DNA from: Dasypus novemcinctus
Taxonomy: Eukaryota; Chordata; Mammalia; Cingulata; Dasypodidae
Direction: 5' to 3'
Assembly: GCF_030445035.2 (NCBI RefSeq)
Contig: NC_080680.1
Location: forward strand, 46,327,212-46,391,211
Length of the DNA stretch: 64,000 bases
Made by a program: the position numbers and the translations under genes. Below are positions 11,115-22,242 of this stretch, in pieces. The notes below the pieces were generated by a model. It searched no databases. It was not told the origin of the DNA and saw nothing but the letters and a program-made list of their open reading frames with translations. Within the stretch, counting starts at the first letter, position 1, and the number at the start of each line of letters is the position of its first letter.

Positions 11115-11760
11115 TCACTGACAAGGCCAGAGGCAGCAACAGTTGATTGCCCCTCTCGAATGACTCTGAGAAGGCCAGGAGGGCCAGGGTGAGCCGCAGC
11201 CCTCGGCACCCCTGGACTCCTTTTAGTCCAGAAAGAGGTTGTGGACTCTGCTGGAGCCCTCCCAGAGAAAGCAGAGACACCAGAGGGTTTAAAAGAAATC
11301 CTGAGAATGAAGCAAGGAGCTCCACACACCAGATGGGTAAGATCTCTGGGGGCATAGTGCAGGAAAAGCCTGATTCTGAAAAGCAAAGAGGGGAGCCTGA
11401 TCAGCTCTTGAAGAAGACCCTAGTACTCCTGAGGAGAAGGGAGGAAGCCATCTTCTCTAGGTCTGAGAAAGGAAAGGAAGGAGGGTGGTTGTGTGCGTGT
11501 GATTGTGGAGACTGAGTGAGATGTAGAGATACACTTCTGTGAGGCGAGTGTGGAGTCCCGATCTGTGGTTCCATGGTGACCTCATCTGGTTAAGGGCAGT
11601 CTGGAGGGCCTCTCTGAAAAGGGACTCTCTTCCAAATAGGGAGCTTTTACTGACCCGCTAAGGCTAAGAGGTGCTATAAATTCCTGCGAGGGACATAGCC
11701 TGAGACAGACAAAACGAAAGGCTGAGTGAGTGTTGTGCAGTGTTGACACAGGGCAGAAAC
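11115..11760 (+). other. Retroviral leader region
   Basis: Untranslated leader between the primer site and the gag start. Open frames here have no recognisable homology. It is purine-rich ('gaaagaggttgtgg', 'ggagaagggagg') and would hold the packaging signal by position only. Confidence 0.5.
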
Positions 11761-13675
11761 ATGGGAAACACACAAAGTAGGACCCCGATAGGTTGTATGC
11801 TAAAAAATTTCCCCAAGCGTTCCTTAGAGGTGTATATGGCATAAAGTTCCAGCCAGGAAAGCTTAGAATGCTTTGTGAATTAGAATGGCCGACTTTTGGC
11901 GTGGTCTGGACCCAGGAGGGCACCTTTGACCCTGGATCATCCGTAAGGTCCACGACATAGTAACTGGAAAACCAGGGCACCCTGACCAATTCCCCTGTAT
12001 CAAGGTCTGGCAAGATGCTGAGTCAAAGTCCACCCTGGTTAAGTAAATGTATGACTCAAGAAGCCAGGATTTGCCTGGTACAAAAGCCCAGAGATGCTGT
12101 CCCAGGAGCCAGGCCAAACAAGTGCCGTGCAAAGGGTCTAGAGGAAGTAAGCCCCAAATCCAGTGCTGGCCCACCCATTCTAAAAGGACCAAATGACCAA
12201 ATGAAAATGACCTCCCACCACCTTATGCGATTGCTCTTACCACACCAGTGCTGAGGAGTGGGGATGGGCCAATTTTCCTGAGAAGCACTCCTTCACAGCC
12301 ATCTCTGCTGCTATCCTCCCTAAGCAGTGCTCTCCTGCAGCTGTCTCCGCTGCCTTCCTCCCTGAGCAGTGTGTCCCAGCTGCCCCTGCAGTCATTTCCA
12401 CAGTTGCTGCCGCAGTCACTATCACAGCTGCTTTCTCCAAGCAATACAGCATCTTCACCTCTCCGACCACTATCTCCACCAATCTTGGCCCCTGGCAGCA
12501 TAGTGCCAACCACTAGCCAGGAAAGAGTCCCTGAAAGATGACAACCCAGACCATAGGGAGCCCCGGGGACAGGTGCAGCAGGGAGAAGGGCTGCCCTACA
12601 GCTACCTCTCCATGAAGCCCAAGCTCCAATTTATTATGACGCCAATGACCAGATTCAAGGGGGAAAAGAACATTTGTATACCAACCCTTAACTACCACCA
12701 ACCTCTTTAACTGGAAAAGTCACACCCCACCATACCCAGAAAAGCCTCAGGCCATGACAGACCTCTTCCAGTCCATCATACAGACCCATGAACCCACCTG
12801 GCCTGACTGTAATCAACTCCTCATGATCTTACTCTACTTCAAGGATAGAACGTGAATCACACAAGGGGATCTAACCTGGCTCAAAGAGCACCCACCTGAG
12901 GAAACCCTGGACAGTGACCAATATGCTTGCACACAGTTCCCAGAAGAGGACCTGCAATGGGATCCCAGTGACACAACTGGGCTCAACTGACTAGAAACTT
13001 TCCATAGGGCCTTAGTCAAAGAGTTCAGAGCTGGGAGCTGAAAAGCAGTAAACATGGCAAAGACCCATCCAAGTCCTACAGACTCTCAATGAAAGTCCGG
13101 CTCAATTTTATGAGAGACTGTGTGAGGCATTTCATATATACATACCCTTTAACCCAGACACTCCTGAAAGCCAAACAATGGTCAATGCAGCATTCTTTGT
13201 TCAATCACAGGCTGGCATCCAAAGAAAGGTACAGAAGTTAGACGGTTTTGCTGGTATGAATATTTCTCAGCTCATGGAGGTAGCCAACAAGATTTCATCA
13301 ACCATGATATAGAAACCAGAAAAGAGGAAAACTGGAAAATGAAAAAGAAAGCAGACCTTCTCACAGCAGCAATAGTCGAAAGAAGCAATCCTGTGTCAAG
13401 GAAAGTAAACTGGGAAACCCCTGCCCCAAGGAGTGGGCACCCCTAGGTGCATTCCCCTAGGGTGAAATCAGTGTACATACTGCAAGGAGGAGGGGCACTG
13501 GAAGCAGTAGTGCCCTAACTCAATCCTGTTGCCCCCAAGAAGGCAGCCAAAGCATTAGCCAGGAGAGCAAGTGGAGCATCACAAACTAAACCCTGGGTTT
13601 GCAAAAACTCAGAAGGAAAACCTGCAAATCAGCTCATCGGACTTGCGGGAATAGAGGATGCTGATGACGATTATT
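11761..13675 (+). pseudogene. gag: Retroviral gag pseudogene
   Basis: The ATG at 11761 opens MGNTQS, a matrix start with the myristoylation glycine. A repetitive Ser/Pro/Leu/Gln-rich linker follows (12248-12540). Capsid sequence at about 13085-13310 contains 'SPAQFYERLCEAF' and 'ISQLMEVANKI', typical of gammaretroviral capsid. The nucleocapsid zinc knuckle is at 13472-13513. Many in-frame stops occur from the matrix onward, so no Gag polyprotein can be made. It lies in normal order upstream of protease. Confidence 0.8.
13472..13513 (+). other. Nucleocapsid CCHC zinc knuckle with a stop codon
   Basis: In frame: Cys, 2 residues, Cys, 4 residues, His, 4 positions, Cys. The fourth position after His is the stop TAG (13508-13510). 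The knuckle is clear but could not be read through without suppression. Confidence 0.75.
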
Positions 13676-14165
13676 AGGACAGACCAGTCTCCTACTCTTT
13701 CGGCCCCATGGAGCCTATGGTCGGAGTCCAAATTGGGGGCTGCACTATACATATGATGGTCGACACTGGGGCTCAATACTCTGTAATGACCAGGCCAGTC
13801 AGGCTATTATCAAAAAGACAAGCCACCATTGTAGGGGCAACTGGTAAAAGCACCCAGCAGCCCTTCCTCCAAGTCAGAACCTGTAACATTGAGGGTAAAG
13901 AAGTCACTCATGACTTCCTGTATCTCCTGGAATGCTCAGTCCCCCTCCTGGGTCAGGACCTGCTGTCTAAACTACAAGCTCAGATCACCTTTGACACCAC
14001 GGGACAACCCACGTTAACAGTGGAACCACCAAACCCTCTGAAAATAGCATTAACCCTCCTCTGCAGGGGGAATGGAGACTGTTCTGCCTCAGCAAAGCTG
14101 TCCAATCTACAGCTACACCACTCTCCTTTGAACATGTACCTGAAGTATGGGCAGAGGGCAACCCA
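13676..14165 (+). pseudogene. pro: Retroviral protease remnant
   Basis: An open frame from 13708 (157 codons, running past the protease end) carries the aspartic-protease active site DTGA (13762-13773) in 'MMVDTGAQYSV' and the later 'LLGQDLLSKL' block. This is one of the better-preserved stretches of the provirus. It would mature the Gag-Pol polyprotein in a functional virus. No upstream read-through context survives. Confidence 0.82.
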
Positions 14166-14890
14166 ACGGGATGGCACATGACATTCCTCCAATTATTGTT
14201 GAAATAAAGCACACAGCTAGCCCAGTGAGCATAAAGCAATACTCAGTTCCACATGAAGTGCAAGAAAAAGTCTGCCTATATACTCAGAGATTGCTGAATG
14301 AAGGCATACTAAAGCGTGCCAGTCTCCATGGAATACCCCACTCTTCCCAGTTAAAAAGGTCAATGGGGGGGAAACAGACTTGGCCCAGTGGTTAGGGCGT
14401 CCGTCTACCACATGGGAGGTCCGCGGTTCAAACCCCGGGCCTCCTTGACCCATGTGGAGCTGGCCCATGCACAGTGCTGATGCACGCAAGGAGTGCCCTG
14501 CCACGCAGGGGTGTCCCCCGCGTAAGGGAGCCCCACGCGCAAGGAGTGCGCCCCATAAGGAGAGCCACCCAGTGCAAAAGAAAGTGCAGCCTGCCCAGGA
14601 ATGGCACCGCCCACACTTCCTGTGCCGCTGACGACAACAGAAGCGGACAAAGAAACAAGATGCAGCAAATAGACACAGAGAACAGACAACTGGGGGAGGG
14701 GGGGAATTAAATAAATAAATAAATCTTTAAAAAAAAAAAAAAAAAGGTCAATGGGGACTACCACCTGGTCCAGGACTTGCAAACAGTCAACTCAGCAGTA
14801 GTGACACTAACTACACCCAGCAGCTCCCAAACCTTACACTCTCCTCAGCTTGATACCCTCATTGGCAGTCTACTTTTCATGCCTGGATCC
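14150..14890 (+). pseudogene. pol: Reverse transcriptase N-terminal fragment
   Basis: After protease, the reading frames encode 'IKQYSVPHEVQEKV' and 'LLNEGILK', the N-terminal RT finger region of gammaretrovirus-like Pol. A SINE (14369-14740) splits it. After the SINE it resumes with 'VNGDYHLVQDLQTVNS' and then stops abruptly at the poly-T of an antisense LINE. The catalytic YxDD block, RNase H and integrase are not present in the window. Confidence 0.72.
14369..14740 (+). mobile_element. DAS-III-type SINE
   Basis: Sense copy with the near-consensus head 'cagtggttagggcgtccg', B box 'ggttcaaacccc' and an (AAAT)n/poly-A tail. The exact 16-bp target duplication aaaaaggtcaatgggg is at 14353-14368 and 14741-14756, inside retroviral pol. 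Confidence 0.95.
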
Positions 14891-16675
14891 TTTTTTTTTT
14901 TTTTTTTTGACTTTCATGATTTTTTTAAATTCATTTTTTTAATATTACATTCAAAAATATGAGGTCTCCATGAACCCCCCCCATACCCCTCACCTCACTA
15001 CTTCCCCCATAGCAACATTCTCCTCCATCATCATGAGACATTCATTGCATTTGTTGAATGCATCTCTGAGTATCGCTGCACCTCATGGTCAATGGTCCAC
15101 ATCATAGCCCACACTCTCCCACGTTCCATCTAGCAGGCCATGGGAGGACCTACAATGTCCGGTAATTGTCCCTGCAGCACCACCCAGGACAACTCCAAGT
15201 CCTGAAAATGCCTCCACATCTCATCTCTTCCTCCCATTCCCCACACCCAGCAGCCACCATGGCCACTTTTTCCACACCAATGCCACATTTTCTTTGATTA
15301 CTAACCACAATAGTTCATGAATAGAATATCAGTAAGTCCACTCTAATCCATATTCTGTTCCTCCATCCTGTGGACCTTGGATTGGTTGTGTCCATTCCAC
15401 ATCTATGTCAAGAGGGGGCTTAGATTCTGCATGGATGCTGAATGCAACCCTCCTGCTTTCAGTTGTAGGCACTCTTGGCTCCATGGTGTAGTTGTTGACA
15501 TTCTTCAACTCCATGTTAGCTGAGTGGGGTAAGTCCAATAAACCAGAGTGTAGGAGCTGAAGTCTGTTGAGGCTCAGGACCTGGCTATTAAATGGTCAGT
15601 CCAGAGATTCAGATCCCATGGGTATATCTTAAACCCCAGCACCAACTACTATTCTGGTAAAGTAACAGGAAAGGCTTGTGAAAAGAGATCACATCTGAGT
15701 CCAGCTCCATCACACAGAAACACCAACTCCAAAGAAGGGCCAACTGACATGGCACTGAACTCCATCTGCCATGACCATAGAAACTGTGGGTCTCTGTAGC
15801 CCTCAGAAGAACCAATACCTGGGGTTGTATCTACTTTATCTGTCTCTGGGACTCTGCTCAGGTGTGCATAAGGGCAACCACTCTGATAACCTCCCAGCTC
15901 TTTTTTAGAGACTCATAGCCATATAAACTCATTTGTCCTTTCCATTTCCCCCTTGATTTAGGTCAAAAAGCATTTTTAACTGCTGTTATTATATGTAGAC
16001 AGAGATATTCTGCTGGTCCAATTTGAACCTTTTATTCAAGGTTATTTTCTAGTTACGTCATCAGCTGGTACTTGGTAGTGATCCCTCAGCGCCAGGGAGG
16101 TTCATCCCCGGGAATCATGTCCCATGCTGGGGGGAAGGCAATGAATTTACATGCTGAGTTTGGCTTCAAGACTGGCCACATTTGAGCAACATGGAGGCTC
16201 TCAGGAGGTAACTCTTAGGCACACTGCTGCTCTAGGCCTTGTTCTTATTTCAGGTGCACAGGCTCACAAACATAGCCATTAGTATCAGGGGCTCATTGTT
16301 GGACCTTCATTCTCTTTTCATCTTTGCCATTGCACTTGGGGGATTGTTGCTGTTCCTTTAGGGACTGTGAGAGACCTCCCCTGGCTAGAATCTCAGCACT
16401 CCCTCAGTTGTTGTTTTTAATTGTTTCCACTATGAAAATATCCAAACACTTTTATGTACCCTGGATATATGCCCTGTAGAACTCCCTGCCAACCATGTGT
16501 CCTCTGTCAATAACATCCCACACTAGTATTCCTCCGCTGCCCTTTTTGAACCTCTCTGTGATCCAAAACTTCCTGAAAAGTGAAGCCCAATATATTGCCA
16601 GGTTCCCTTAATAGTAAAATGGAATGTAGCGATGAGCTTAAAGGTTAGATATAGAATACATATTAATTTGGAAAA
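14891..16675 (-). mobile_element. Antisense LINE (L1 3'-end type) insert in the retrovirus
   Basis: Starts with about 19 T (reverse of a poly-A tail). Its left part is homologous to 19589-20220: both share 'agaatatcagtaagtccac' and nearby text. There is no coding potential. Because retroviral RT ends on its left and env begins on its right, the insertion was accompanied or followed by loss of most of pol. No target duplication was found. LINE-1 3'UTR is my best reading, not proven. Confidence 0.6.
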
Positions 16676-16679
16676 ATTC

Positions 16680-17975
16680 TACACACATGGCCAAAGGTGG
16701 AGGATGGAACACCAAGCTGTGCTCCAATCACACCCCAGAAGCTGATTGGCCTACCCATCGCCGAAGAGTAGGAATCCGGTTTAATCCCGGTTACAATGCC
16801 CCTTTTGCTTATTTTCCCTACACCTAGCCCTGACCCTCCCCTGGTACCAGGTTGACACCACAGACTGTAAGCCATGTATCCAAGAAGTGTGAATGGGGGC
16901 CCATGTCAATAGTAAGTTAATATATCATAGCCATTACACCTGCAAGGGCCATATAACCACCTGCCAGTTTCAGGGACTGTCCTACAGTGTCTGTAAAGTA
17001 TCCGGCCAGGTAACCTGCTCTGACCCCAAGCCCCCAAAAGTCTCCCATAAATGGGAAATAAGAGCATTTAATCAAGATGGGGAACTACTTAACTCCACCC
17101 CAGTCACTAGCCAGAACCAATGAGTGTCTCTCCTATTTGACACATGTGGGTTATAAACTCTGGGATACCATGGAACACTGACTGTGGAGGGCTCAACTGG
17201 GAGGAGAAATATACTCATGACAATAAGTATTTGTGTGCTCCACAAATGAAAAGTGCAGCCCAAGGGAGGGGCTTCTGATGCAAATACATAGGTGCTTACT
17301 ACTGCCCCTACTGGTCCTGCGTCACCTGAGCCACCTAAGCCACCTGGGACACAGACACAACTAGACGAACAGCCATCTTCACCAAAGGAATGGCCCCAAC
17401 TAACTATCCATGTGGTCAGTGTAACCCCTTAAACCTCACCATCCTTAACCCTGAATCCTGGCAGACCCAGGGAGTCCAAATGGGCCTCCGCATTGACGGT
17501 AAAGGAGAAGACCCAGGAACCTACATCTAGGCTGGGTATCAGGAACACCCACTCACAAGTAAAGCCCACTCTGTGTTCCACTCCTTCTATGAAGAAATGG
17601 AAAGACCCTTTTCCATTCCACAAGTAGCAAAAAAACCTCCTTATAAACCTAGCTGAGTTGGTAGGGGTAGCCTTAAATGTCTCCTCATGCTATATATGTG
17701 GAGGTACTAATACAGGAGACCAATGACCTTGGGAAACTAAAAAATACAATTATAGCCAACCATATAACAAAACTGGCCTCCCAGCTGTCCCCCAAGATGG
17801 TGTGTAGCTTTGCAAACTTCTCTCATAGGAAAACATTGTGCTTCAAGGGTATGCCTAAACTCTTCTATATCTGTTGGAAACCTAACATGTGCAGGGAGAA
17901 GATTGCAAAATCACACGCTAATACAACGGAGCCTTGGGGAACATGGAATGAATCTGACCTCATTCTCTAAATTGT
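16680..17975 (+). pseudogene. env: Retroviral env surface-subunit remnant
   Basis: Broken frames (16893-17123, 17677-17970) encode Cys- and Asn-rich segments such as 'YTCKGHITTCQF' and 'SYSVCKVSGQVTCSD', typical of class I ERV surface glycoproteins. Stops and frameshifts separate them. No signal peptide was identified because the 5' end of env is lost or scrambled next to the LINE insert. Confidence 0.68.
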
Positions 17976-18059
17976 ACTTTTCCCAAATTAATCACAGTAT
18001 GGAACTCCACTGCAAAGGACTCCTTTACTGCCCTAAATGGTCTGTACTGGATTCGTGAG

Positions 18060-18830
18060 AAAGTCGCACTCCAAGAACTTCCCCCAAATTGGTGTGATAC
18101 TTTATGCTCAGTACAATAAAACCCTCCTTCTTCCTCATTCCCTTAGCAGAAGGGGAAAAGCTAAGCCAACCAGTTTATCAAAACATAAGAGAAAAAGAAC
18201 TGTCATTACCTGGGGGAATAAAGAAAGGCCCCCTGAGCATATAATCTAGTACTATGCGCCAGCAACTTGGGCGGAGGATGGCATGTGGGGCCATCAAACC
18301 CCTATCTATATGCTAAACCAAATCATTTGCTTACAGGCCGTGGTAGAAATAATAACTAATGAAACTGCCCATGCTCTAAACTTACTAACCCAACAGCAAA
18401 CTAAATTCAGAAATGCTATCTATCAAAACTGTCTTGCCCTAAACTATCTCCTGGCAGCTATAGGGGGAGGTTGCAGAAAGTTCAATCTCTCTAATTGCTG
18501 CCTTAAACTAAACAGCACTGGAAAAGTTATCAAAATTACAAACAAAATGGTAAAAATTGCTCATGTTCCAGTACAAACCTGGAATGGTTGGAATTTAAGT
18601 AATCCCTTTGGAAACTGTCAGTCAAAAGCAGACAATTTCAAGCTTCTGGTGGGAATAATTGCCTTCCTCATAAGAGGATGCACCATGCTTCCTTGCCTCT
18701 TTCCTTTCTTCGTAAGCAGGATACTCACCCTAATAAATGGTATAGTAAGGACACAGACAGATACCCATCTCATGGCTCTATATACATACTAGTCAGTCCA
18801 GAAAAACTCTGACACTACTGATATCAAAGC
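18060..18830 (+). pseudogene. env: Retroviral env transmembrane-subunit remnant with a long open frame
   Basis: The frame 18283-18792 (169 codons) holds the transmembrane subunit in order. It has a heptad-like '[17 protein letters not shown]', then '[12 protein letters not shown]' at the usual immunosuppressive-like position, then a Cys followed by 7 residues and CC ('[10 protein letters not shown]'). Next comes 'VPVQTWNGW', and a hydrophobic membrane span lies at roughly residues 120-145. The upstream surface subunit is broken, so a functional envelope is not encoded. The C-terminal tail continues to about 18792. Confidence 0.78.
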
Positions 18831-18840
18831 TTAACAACCT

Positions 18841-19229
18841 AGGGGGCGGCAGACTTGGCCCAGTGGTTAGGGCGTCCATCTACCCCAGGCCTCCTTGACC
18901 CATGTGGAGCTGATGCATGCAAGAAGTGCCTTCCCACGCAGGGGTGTCCCCCACGTAGGGGAGCCCCACGTGCAAGGAGTGCGCCCTGTAAAGAGAGCCA
19001 CCCAGAGCGAAAGAAAATGCAGCCTACCCAGGAATGGCGCTGCATACATGGAGAGCTGACACAACAAGATGACGCAACAAAAAAATCACAGATTCCTGTG
19101 CCACTGACAACAGAAGCGGACAAAGATGCAGCAATTAGACACAGAGAACAGACAACTGGGGTGGGGGTGGGGGGGGAGAAGGGGACAGAAATAAATAAAT
19201 AAATAAATAAATAAATAAATCTTTTTTAA
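18841..19229 (+). mobile_element. DAS-III-type SINE
   Basis: Sense copy with a shortened head ('ccatctaccccaggcctcc') and a long (AAAT)n tail. The exact target duplication aaagcttaacaacct is at 18826-18840 and 19230-19244, between env and the 3' LTR. Confidence 0.93.
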
Positions 19230-19256
19230 AAAGCTTAACAACCTTAAGCAGACATC

Positions 19257-19268
19257 AAAGGGGGGAAG
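19257..19268 (+). other. Retroviral polypurine tract
   Basis: The purine run aaaggggggaag directly precedes the 3' LTR start, in the position used to prime plus-strand DNA. Confidence 0.8.
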
Positions 19269-19588
19269 TAATATGTCCTGTGCATGAATTAAAACTTATC
19301 TTATTCTATATCCAAGTATGCCTACTTCCCAGAAAGCCAATTAAGTGATAATAGGCTCTATAGGGAGGATGCAGACTGAATGTATATTCGAACTTACATC
19401 CAGGTAGAATGTGTGGGATATGTTAATTCAAGCTTACCTGGAAAGTGGGGATATGTTAATTCAAAGCCTATCTGGTATTCAGACAAACGCTTAAAACTCT
19501 AAGAAACTAACAAAGAAAGTCCTTTTGCATAAAAGTACCATTCGACTCCCCACTCCTACATCCTCTGTATAAAAGGGACCCAAAAATC
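19269..19588 (+). mobile_element. 3' LTR of the endogenous retrovirus, truncated
   Basis: It matches 10643-10970 closely, including TATA (19568-19574). It stops at 'gacccaaaaatc', where LINE-type sequence begins. The R/U5 part with AATAAA is absent, so the provirus lacks its own downstream polyadenylation region. Confidence 0.88.
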
Positions 19589-20308
19589 ATTTTTGTAAAT
19601 TGTATTTTTTTGAAGATACATACATCACAAAAAAGGTTACATTATAAAAAAATAAGATTGCCGTATACCCCCCATCACCCCACCCCACTCCTCCAACACC
19701 AACAACTTCCCCCATCATTGTGGCACACTTATAGCACTCAGCAAACACATTTTGGAGCACTGCTGCACCAGGTGGATGATAGTTTACTCTGTAGTTCACA
19801 TTTTCTCCCGGTACATTCAGTGGGTTATGGCAGGATATATAATGTCCAGGATCTGACCTTGCAATATCATTTAGGACAACTCCAAAGTCCCAAAATGCCC
19901 CCTCATCACATCTCTTTTTCCCGCTCCCTGCCCTCAGCAACTACTGTGGTCACTTTCTCCCCATCAATGATACAATTTCTTCTATTAGTAGTCACAAAAG
20001 TTTTATAATAGAATATCAGTAAGTCCACTCTAATCCATATTTTATTCCTCCATTCTATGGGCCTTGGGATAGTGATGTCCACTCCACCTCTATATTGAGA
20101 GGAGCCTTAGATTCCATGTGGATGATGGATGCAATTCTCCTGCTTGCAGTTGTAGGCACTTTCAGTTCCCTGGTGCGGTGATTGACCATCTTCATGCTGC
20201 TATATTAGCTGACCTGTGTAAGTTAAAGTGTACAAAGTGATTATACACTTTGAATGGATTTATGCTTTATTAATATGTATCAATAAAATTTATTGGTAAA
20301 AAAAAAAA
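19589..20308 (-). mobile_element. L1 3'-end sequence, mainly inverted
   Basis: 19589-20228 is antisense L1 3'UTR-type sequence homologous to 14940-15540. The last 80 bp (about 20229-20308) read as a sense L1 3' end, 'tatcaataaaatttattgg' followed by about 15 A. An inverted segment joined to a sense tail is what twin priming produces, but no target duplication was found. Confidence 0.55.
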
Positions 20309-21476
20309 AAAAGTCCAGGGCCATAAAACTCCTAGGACATAACATAGGGAAACATCTACAAGAACTTGTAGTAGGTGGGGGTCTCTTAAACCTTATATAC
20401 AAAGCTTGAATAAAAAAAGAAAAAAATAGATAAATGGGACTTCCTCAAAATCAAATACTTCTGCACCTCAAAGGACTTTGTGAAGAGGGTAAAAGGAAGC
20501 TTACCCAATGGGAGAAAGTATTTGAAAATCGCATATCAGACAAAGGTCTAATATCTGTTATATATAAAGAGATCCTATAACTCAACAATAAAAACACAAC
20601 TGACCAATTAAAAAATGGGCAAAAGACTGGTTCAACATCACTGGCTATTAAGAAAATGCAAATCAAAGCTACAGTGAGATATCATTTCACACCTACTAGT
20701 ATGGCCTTTATTTTTTTTAAAAAAAGCAGAAAACTACAAATATTGAAGAGTAACACTTATTCACTGTTGGTGGGAATGTAGACTGGTACAGCCACTGTGG
20801 AGGACTGATTGGCAGTTCCTAAGGAAGTTAGATATAGGCCTGCCATGTTACCTGGCAACACCAATACTAGGTATGTACCCAGAGTCACTGAGAGCAGTGA
20901 CACGAACAGACACCTGCACACTGATGTTCATAATGACATTATTCACAATTGCCAAAAGATAGAAATAATCCAGGTGTCCATCAACTGACGAATAGATGAA
21001 CAAACTGTGTATAGTTACACAATGGAATATTATGCAGCTGTAAGAAGAAATGAAGTCGTGAAGCATAAGACATCATGGGTGAACCTGGAGGCCAGGATCA
21101 AAAGTACAAATATTGTATGATTTCACTATTAAAAACTAAATATAATAAGCAAACTCATGGAGTTAATAGCTAGAATATAAGTCATCAGGGAATAGAATGT
21201 GGTTAGAGAATGGAAAACAGAGGTTTCACCTAGGCGGAATTAGTGAAAATTGTTTGGAAATGTTTGGAAATGATTAGAAATGGTGAAAGCACACCACAGG
21301 ATTTGTAATTAGTAGCATTAACATATGGGTATGATAGTGGGTTTTATTTTTTATTTTTTAGTAATTAAAATGCTCTAATATTGAATTAGTGATGAATGCA
21401 CAACTCTGTGATTATACCGATCACCAATGATTGTAAACTTTAGATAAATTATATGGTTTATGAACAAAAAAAAAGT
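20309..21476 (+). mobile_element. 5'-truncated LINE-1 (ORF2 C-terminus, 3'UTR, poly-A)
   Basis: Contains ORF2 C-terminal text: 'aatgggcaaaagac', 'tgttggtgggaatgtag', 'ccatcaactgacgaatag' and 'caatggaatattatgcagc'. A 3'UTR and a short poly-A (about 21465-21476) follow. Frames are broken. Confidence 0.8.
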
Positions 21477-21501
21477 AGGATAGGTTGGGGGAAAAATATA
21501 C

Positions 21502-22066
21502 TGTAGGAGTTTGATATGGTTTATGAATTCCAAAAATAGATATTAGATTATGTTTGTAAACTGCTGGTACCTGGGCATGATTAAATTATTATTAGGGCTT
21601 TGAATGGGCCATGTAAGTACGGTGTTGAGTCCCTGCCTCTCAGGACAGTCCCCTTGGCGACTCACAGATAAAAGACATGGCAAAGGACAGAGTTGGACAT
21701 TTTTGATGCTGGAGTCTTGACCTGGAGCCCCCGGGAAGTAAGCACACAGAGGAGCTTGGTCATGAGGAAAGAGAGAAGGCCCTGGGAAGAGAAGCAAGCT
21801 ATTCACCCAATAGTCTACAGCTGGCCATGTGGGACTCGAGTATGGAGAGAAATGAACGCTGGGAAGAGAAGAACCCAGGAAGCCTGAACTCCTGGCAGAT
21901 GCCAGCAGCCATTTTGGTCCAACACGTGAAAATTGACTTTGGTGAGGGAAGTAAATTATGCTTTATGGCCTGGTAACTGTGAGCTTCTACCCCAAATAAA
22001 TACCCTTTAAAAAAACCATCTGATTTCTGGTATTTTGCTTCGGCACCCCTTTGGCTGACTAACACA
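21502..22066 (+). mobile_element. Solo LTR, TGTAGCAG family, with 5-bp TSD
   Basis: TGTAGGAGTTTG to GACTAACACA, 565 bp. It is flanked by the exact 5-bp duplication TATAC (21497-21501 and 22067-22071), which supports integrase-mediated insertion followed by LTR recombination. Confidence 0.85.
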
Positions 22067-22242
22067 TATACCAAATGTAATATAGGAACTATCATTAGTA
22101 ATAATACTTTGACAATGCTCTTTCATAATTTGTTACAATTGTTTCACAACAATGCAAGGTATTTGTGGTGGGGTAATATATGGGAGCCCTGTACAATATT
22201 ATGCACGCTTGTTTTGTAAGTTGCCAACTTTTACTGCACACT
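22067..22242 (+). other. L1 3'UTR-like fragment
   Basis: Text such as 'gggtaatatatgggagccct' resembles the end of xenarthran L1 3'UTR seen at 26690-26770. Nothing coding. Confidence 0.4.

Larger units (their letters stand above)
10643..19588 (+). mobile_element. Class I (gammaretrovirus-like) endogenous retrovirus, defective
   Basis: LTRs at 10643-11096 and 19269-19588 (truncated) frame gag, protease, a short RT fragment and env in normal order. The primer site matches the tRNA-Pro type. Integrase, RNase H and most of RT are absent where an antisense LINE sits (14891-16675). Two SINEs (14369-14740, 18841-19229) are nested. By eye the LTRs differ at about 18 substitutions and 2 single-base indels over about 320 aligned positions. 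All genes contain stops or frameshifts. Confidence 0.88.

Noticed and set aside
11147-11515. 122-codon open frame in the retroviral leader
   Set aside because: It lies upstream of the MGNTQS gag start and has no homology to retroviral accessory genes that I can recognise.
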